A stretch of 9,331 bases of DNA. Origin: Bacteroidetes bacterium 4572_114. Its GTDB lineage: Bacteria > Bacteroidota > Bacteroidia > Bacteroidales > 4484-276. The position numbers and the translations under genes were made by a program. Below, one piece after another: positions 7,549-9,331 of the stretch. Numbering within the stretch: the stretch's first letter is position 1; each line of letters begins with the position of its first letter. The notes beneath the pieces were generated by a model. It saw nothing but the letters and a program-made list of their open reading frames with translations. It was not told the DNA's origin and did no database searches. The stretch covers positions 1 to 9,331 of the forward strand of contig NIVA01000126.1 in assembly GCA_002254335.1 (NCBI GenBank), read 5' to 3'.

Positions 7549-8310
7549 ATGAATGGTTCAAACCGGAATTTGTACCCGATTGGCGACACAAAGTTTGAGT
7601 TCTATTATCAGGACGGTGCCACTCAAAAAATTTCAGAAGAAACTGCAATCACCTCCTCGGAAATAAGGTTGGATACCAGGTTGGCATACAAGGAGCGTTT
7701 CCTGATTGGCGAATTTGAACGCCTTAGCCTGGGCGCCAAATACCCGATTTTAGAGATCAGGTATGGGTATGGAATCCCAAGTCCGCGCAGCGATTACGAG
7801 TATCATAAATTGCAGCTAAGTATCAGTCATTGGTTTAATGCGTTTAATGTGGGCTGGTCGAAATACAAAATTGAAATTGGCAGGATTTGGGGGGTGTTGC
7901 CATATCCATTATTAAAACTACACGAAGGCAATGAAACCTATTTTTTTGATGAACAATCGTTTAACACGATGAATTATTACGAGTTTGTGAGCGATAAATA
8001 CATCAGTGCATATTACACCCATCACTTCGATGGATATTTTTTCAACCGGATACCTCTTTTCAGAAAATTAAAATGGCGCGAAGTGGCCTATGTGCGTGGG
8101 TTGATTGGTGGGATGGACAAAGCAAACAAGGAGTATTCGGTTTTTCCTGAAGGCTTAAATACATTAGATAAACCCTATTTTGAAACAGGGATTGGGGTTG
8201 AGAACATATTTAAAGTAATGAGGGTGGATGCCATTTGGCGGCTTTCTTATCTTGACAACCCAAATATTTCTAAATTTGGGATCAGGTTTAGCCTGCATTT
8301 TTTATTTTAG
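7549..8310 (+). CDS. C-terminal beta-barrel fragment of the DUF5686 protein
   Basis: This 253-aa frame carries the end of the DUF5686 barrel. It contains alternating aromatic/polar strands such as FEFYYQDG, EFERLSLGAKYPILEIRYGYGIP and KLQLSISHWFN, then a last strand ending SLHFLF. The first six or so residues from the ATG at 7549 overlap the preceding frame, which still encodes YEHEWFKPE there, so this ATG is not a natural start. On its own the piece has no signal peptide and would not be exported. Homology should begin near RNLYPIGDTKF (about 7564). Confidence 0.7.
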   Translation: MNGSNRNLYPIGDTKFEFYYQDGATQKISEETAITSSEIRLDTRLAYKERFLIGEFERLSLGAKYPILEIRYGYGIPSPRSDYEYHKLQLSISHWFNAFNVGWSKYKIEIGRIWGVLPYPLLKLHEGNETYFFDEQSFNTMNYYEFVSDKYISAYYTHHFDGYFFNRIPLFRKLKWREVAYVRGLIGGMDKANKEYSVFPEGLNTLDKPYFETGIGVENIFKVMRVDAIWRLSYLDNPNISKFGIRFSLHFLF

Positions 8311-8312
8311 TG

Positions 8313-8320
8313 TAATTTTG
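8313..8320 (+). promoter_or_regulatory. Candidate lptB -7 box
   Basis: TAATTTTG, followed by C, matches TAnnTTTG and lies immediately after the DUF5686 stop, giving lptB its own promoter with a leader of about 145 nt. A second match, TAAATTTG, is at 8349-8356. No good TTTG -33 element is seen for either. Confidence 0.35.
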
Positions 8321-8326
8321 CCCCGT

Positions 8327-8430
8327 CCGCCGAAGCCCCTTACAGACATAAATTTGATGAATGTTCTTGGCGAAGGCGGATTGAGTTTGTTTGATGTTTC
8401 GGGTTTCCCTCCTTCGCTTCGCTTCGGCGG
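8327..8430. repeat. Inverted GC-rich arms in the lptB leader
   Basis: CCGCCGAAGC (8327-8336) is the exact reverse complement of GCTTCGGCGG (8421-8430). Inside it, GCGAAGG (8370-8376) complements CCTTCGC (8411-8417). This CGCCGAAG/CTTCGGCG sequence contrasts with the surrounding AT-rich DNA and resembles dispersed intergenic repeats rather than a gene. It would fall within the lptB 5' leader if the promoter at 8313 is used. The rest of the spacer (8432-8469) holds nothing recognisable. Confidence 0.5.
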
Positions 8431-8469
8431 GCAGGCAGGTTTCAGGTTTCTAACTTCTTAATAAAACCA

Positions 8470-9195
8470 ATGATTTTAAGAACAGATCATATCTACAAAA
8501 AGTACAAACAACGGATGGTTGTGAAAGACGTTTCCGTGCAGGTTGCCCAAGGCGAGATTGTTGGGTTATTGGGGCCGAACGGTGCCGGGAAAACAACCAC
8601 CTTTTACATGATGGTAGGGCTTATCAAGCCATTTGGCGGGAAAGTTTTTCTGGATGATATCGACATCACTGCCGAGCCGATGTACAAACGCGCCAAACAT
8701 GGTGTAGGTTACCTGGCACAAGAATCCTCTGTTTTTAGGAAACTGAGCGTAGAAGACAACCTTAAGGCCGTGCTTCAATTCACTAAATTTTCAAAACAGG
8801 AACAAAAAGACCGGCTTGAATCCCTCCTTGATGAATTTGGACTGCAACGCATCCGAAAAAGTAACGGGATAACGCTTTCGGGCGGAGAGCGGCGCAGGAC
8901 CGAAATTGCCCGCGCCCTCGCCGTGGACCCACATTTTATTTTATTGGACGAACCCTTTGCCGGTGTTGACCCCATTGCCGTTGAGGATATCCAATCCATC
9001 GTAAGCAAACTAAAGAAAAAAAATATCGGTATCCTAATTACCGATCATAATGTTCACGAAACCCTTTCGATTACCGACCGTGCTTACCTGCTTTTTGAAG
9101 GCGCAATTCTAAAAGCAGGAACAGCCCGCGAACTGGCCGAAGACGAACACGTGCGCAAGGTTTATCTTGGCGAAAACTTTGAGTTGAGGAGGTAG
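8470..9195 (+). CDS. lptB: LPS export ABC transporter ATPase LptB
   Basis: The 241-aa cytoplasmic ATPase powers the LptB2FG complex that extracts lipopolysaccharide from the inner membrane and drives it along the Lpt bridge to the outer membrane. It has Walker A GPNGAGKT (35-42), the Q-loop in GYLAQESSVFRKL (Gln84), the ABC signature LSGGE (136-140), Walker B FILLDEP (156-162, with Glu161 catalytic), the D-loop AGVDP, and the switch His193 in ITDHNV. LAQESSVFRKLSV and DEPFAGVDPIAV are characteristic of LptB rather than of amino-acid or other ABC ATPases. Length matches E. coli LptB (241 aa). The membrane partners LptF and LptG are not in this window. The spacing from the DUF5686 stop (159 nt), with its own candidate -7 boxes, argues for independent transcription. 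With kdsD upstream, it gives the region an LPS-biogenesis flavour. The gene is intact. Confidence 0.96.
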   Translation: MILRTDHIYKKYKQRMVVKDVSVQVAQGEIVGLLGPNGAGKTTTFYMMVGLIKPFGGKVFLDDIDITAEPMYKRAKHGVGYLAQESSVFRKLSVEDNLKAVLQFTKFSKQEQKDRLESLLDEFGLQRIRKSNGITLSGGERRRTEIARALAVDPHFILLDEPFAGVDPIAVEDIQSIVSKLKKKNIGILITDHNVHETLSITDRAYLLFEGAILKAGTARELAEDEHVRKVYLGENFELRR

Positions 9196-9207
9196 CTGTG
9201 GGGGAGG

Positions 9208-9290
9208 TTTGGTGTTTGGTGTCCGTTGTTTGGCGTCCGTTGTTTGGTGTTTGGTGTCCGGTGTCGGATGTCGGTGTCCGGTGTTTGATC
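9208..9290. repeat. G/T-rich imperfect tandem repeats after lptB
   Basis: TTTGGTGTTTGGTGTCCG occurs exactly twice (9208-9225 and 9243-9260), and GTCCGTTGTTTGG twice with a 14-bp period (9221-9233 and 9235-9247). Further GTGTCCG and GTGTCGG variants reach 9290. There is strong strand asymmetry (G/T on plus) and no gene. It looks like slippage-expanded intergenic sequence. Confidence 0.75.
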
Positions 9291-9300
9291 TTGTCCCAAC

Positions 9301-9331
9301 ATCAAAAATCAAAAATCGTTAATCGTTAATC
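9301..9331. repeat. 7-bp-period repeat at the window edge
   Basis: From 9301 the sequence reads ATCAAAA twice (9301-9314), then ATCGTTA twice (9315-9328), then ATC at the edge. This is a clean 7-bp period with a unit switch midway, and it may continue beyond the window. A similar AAAATCGTTAAT occurs between recQ and the DUF4296 gene at 2120-2131. Confidence 0.7.

Larger units (their letters stand above)
5848..8310 (+). pseudogene. DUF5686 outer-membrane protein with CarboxypepD_reg-like N-terminus, frame broken three times
   Basis: Once repaired, the reading frames give one protein of about 810 aa, a normal length for the DUF5686 family. Break 1 lies between the ATG at 5848, which opens MPTIAKHL, and a TAA at 5870-5872. 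Losing one A there yields MPTIAKHLFLFAGINCFGQ, a plausible signal peptide running straight into LTKIMGVVKDSATGEP. Break 2 is the exact 25-bp tandem duplication at 7331-7380. Deleting one copy continues YGGGFLYM into LNKNPRRAFGGS. Break 3 lies between about 7549 and 7598, where the frame moves by one more base into YPIGDTKFEF. The C-terminus ends SLHFLF, with a terminal aromatic residue as in beta-barrel proteins inserted by BAM. The cellular role of DUF5686 proteins is not established. Three lesions in one gene beside intact neighbours suggest decay, an assembly problem or a switched-off allele. Confidence 0.85.

Noticed and set aside
8228..8461. 77-aa plus-strand ORF overlapping the DUF5686 end and the lptB leader
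   Set aside because: It is an alternate frame of the barrel C-terminus running into low-complexity CTTCGCTTCGG sequence, with no family features.
9109..9312. 67-aa minus-strand ORF rich in His, Thr, Pro and Lys
   Set aside because: It is a translation of the G/T-rich repeats and the antisense of the lptB end. The composition is repeat-driven and no family pattern is seen.

Overview
The window reads as a chromosomal segment of a Bacteroidota bacterium, most likely Bacteroidales/Marinilabiliales-like. The evidence is a long RecQ with the extra C-terminal helix-turn-helix tail common in that phylum, a DUF4296-type lipoprotein, a CarboxypepD_reg-like/DUF5686 outer-membrane protein, AT-rich spacers with TAnnTTTG-type -7 boxes, and weak or absent Shine-Dalgarno sequences. 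No RNA gene, CRISPR array, insertion sequence or phage gene was seen.

Layout. Positions 100-1646 (+) hold a P-loop ATPase fused to a PD-(D/E)XK nuclease-like domain. Its reading frame continues well upstream of its first in-frame ATG (639), and a 2-nt disruption just after the natural ATG at 100 puts that start out of frame. Converging on it from the minus strand are recQ (4385-2160) and a small DUF4296 lipoprotein (2086-1712), probably co-transcribed. A 0.25-0.3 kb AT-rich divergent promoter region separates recQ from kdsD/kpsF (+, 4694-5662), the arabinose-5-phosphate isomerase for Kdo synthesis. A 185-nt spacer follows, carrying a hairpin and a large nested dyad. Next comes a broken DUF5686 gene (5848-8310), then lptB (8470-9195), the ATPase of the LPS export machine. 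The window ends in low-complexity G/T-rich and 7-bp-period repeats.

How the genes fit together. kdsD (inner-core sugar precursor) and lptB (LPS transport) serve outer-membrane biogenesis. The DUF5686 product would itself be an outer-membrane protein. recQ is DNA maintenance. The ATPase-nuclease protein has no assigned role.

The main surprise is localised gene damage. The DUF5686 gene has three separate frame breaks: at the signal peptide, at an exact 25-bp tandem duplication (7331-7380), and near 7550-7598. The ATPase-nuclease gene has one. recQ, kdsD and lptB are intact. I did not find a convincing new multi-gene system. The items most worth checking are the reversible-looking 25-bp duplication, the 2-nt break in the ATPase-nuclease gene, and the 91-nt nested dyad upstream of the DUF5686 gene.
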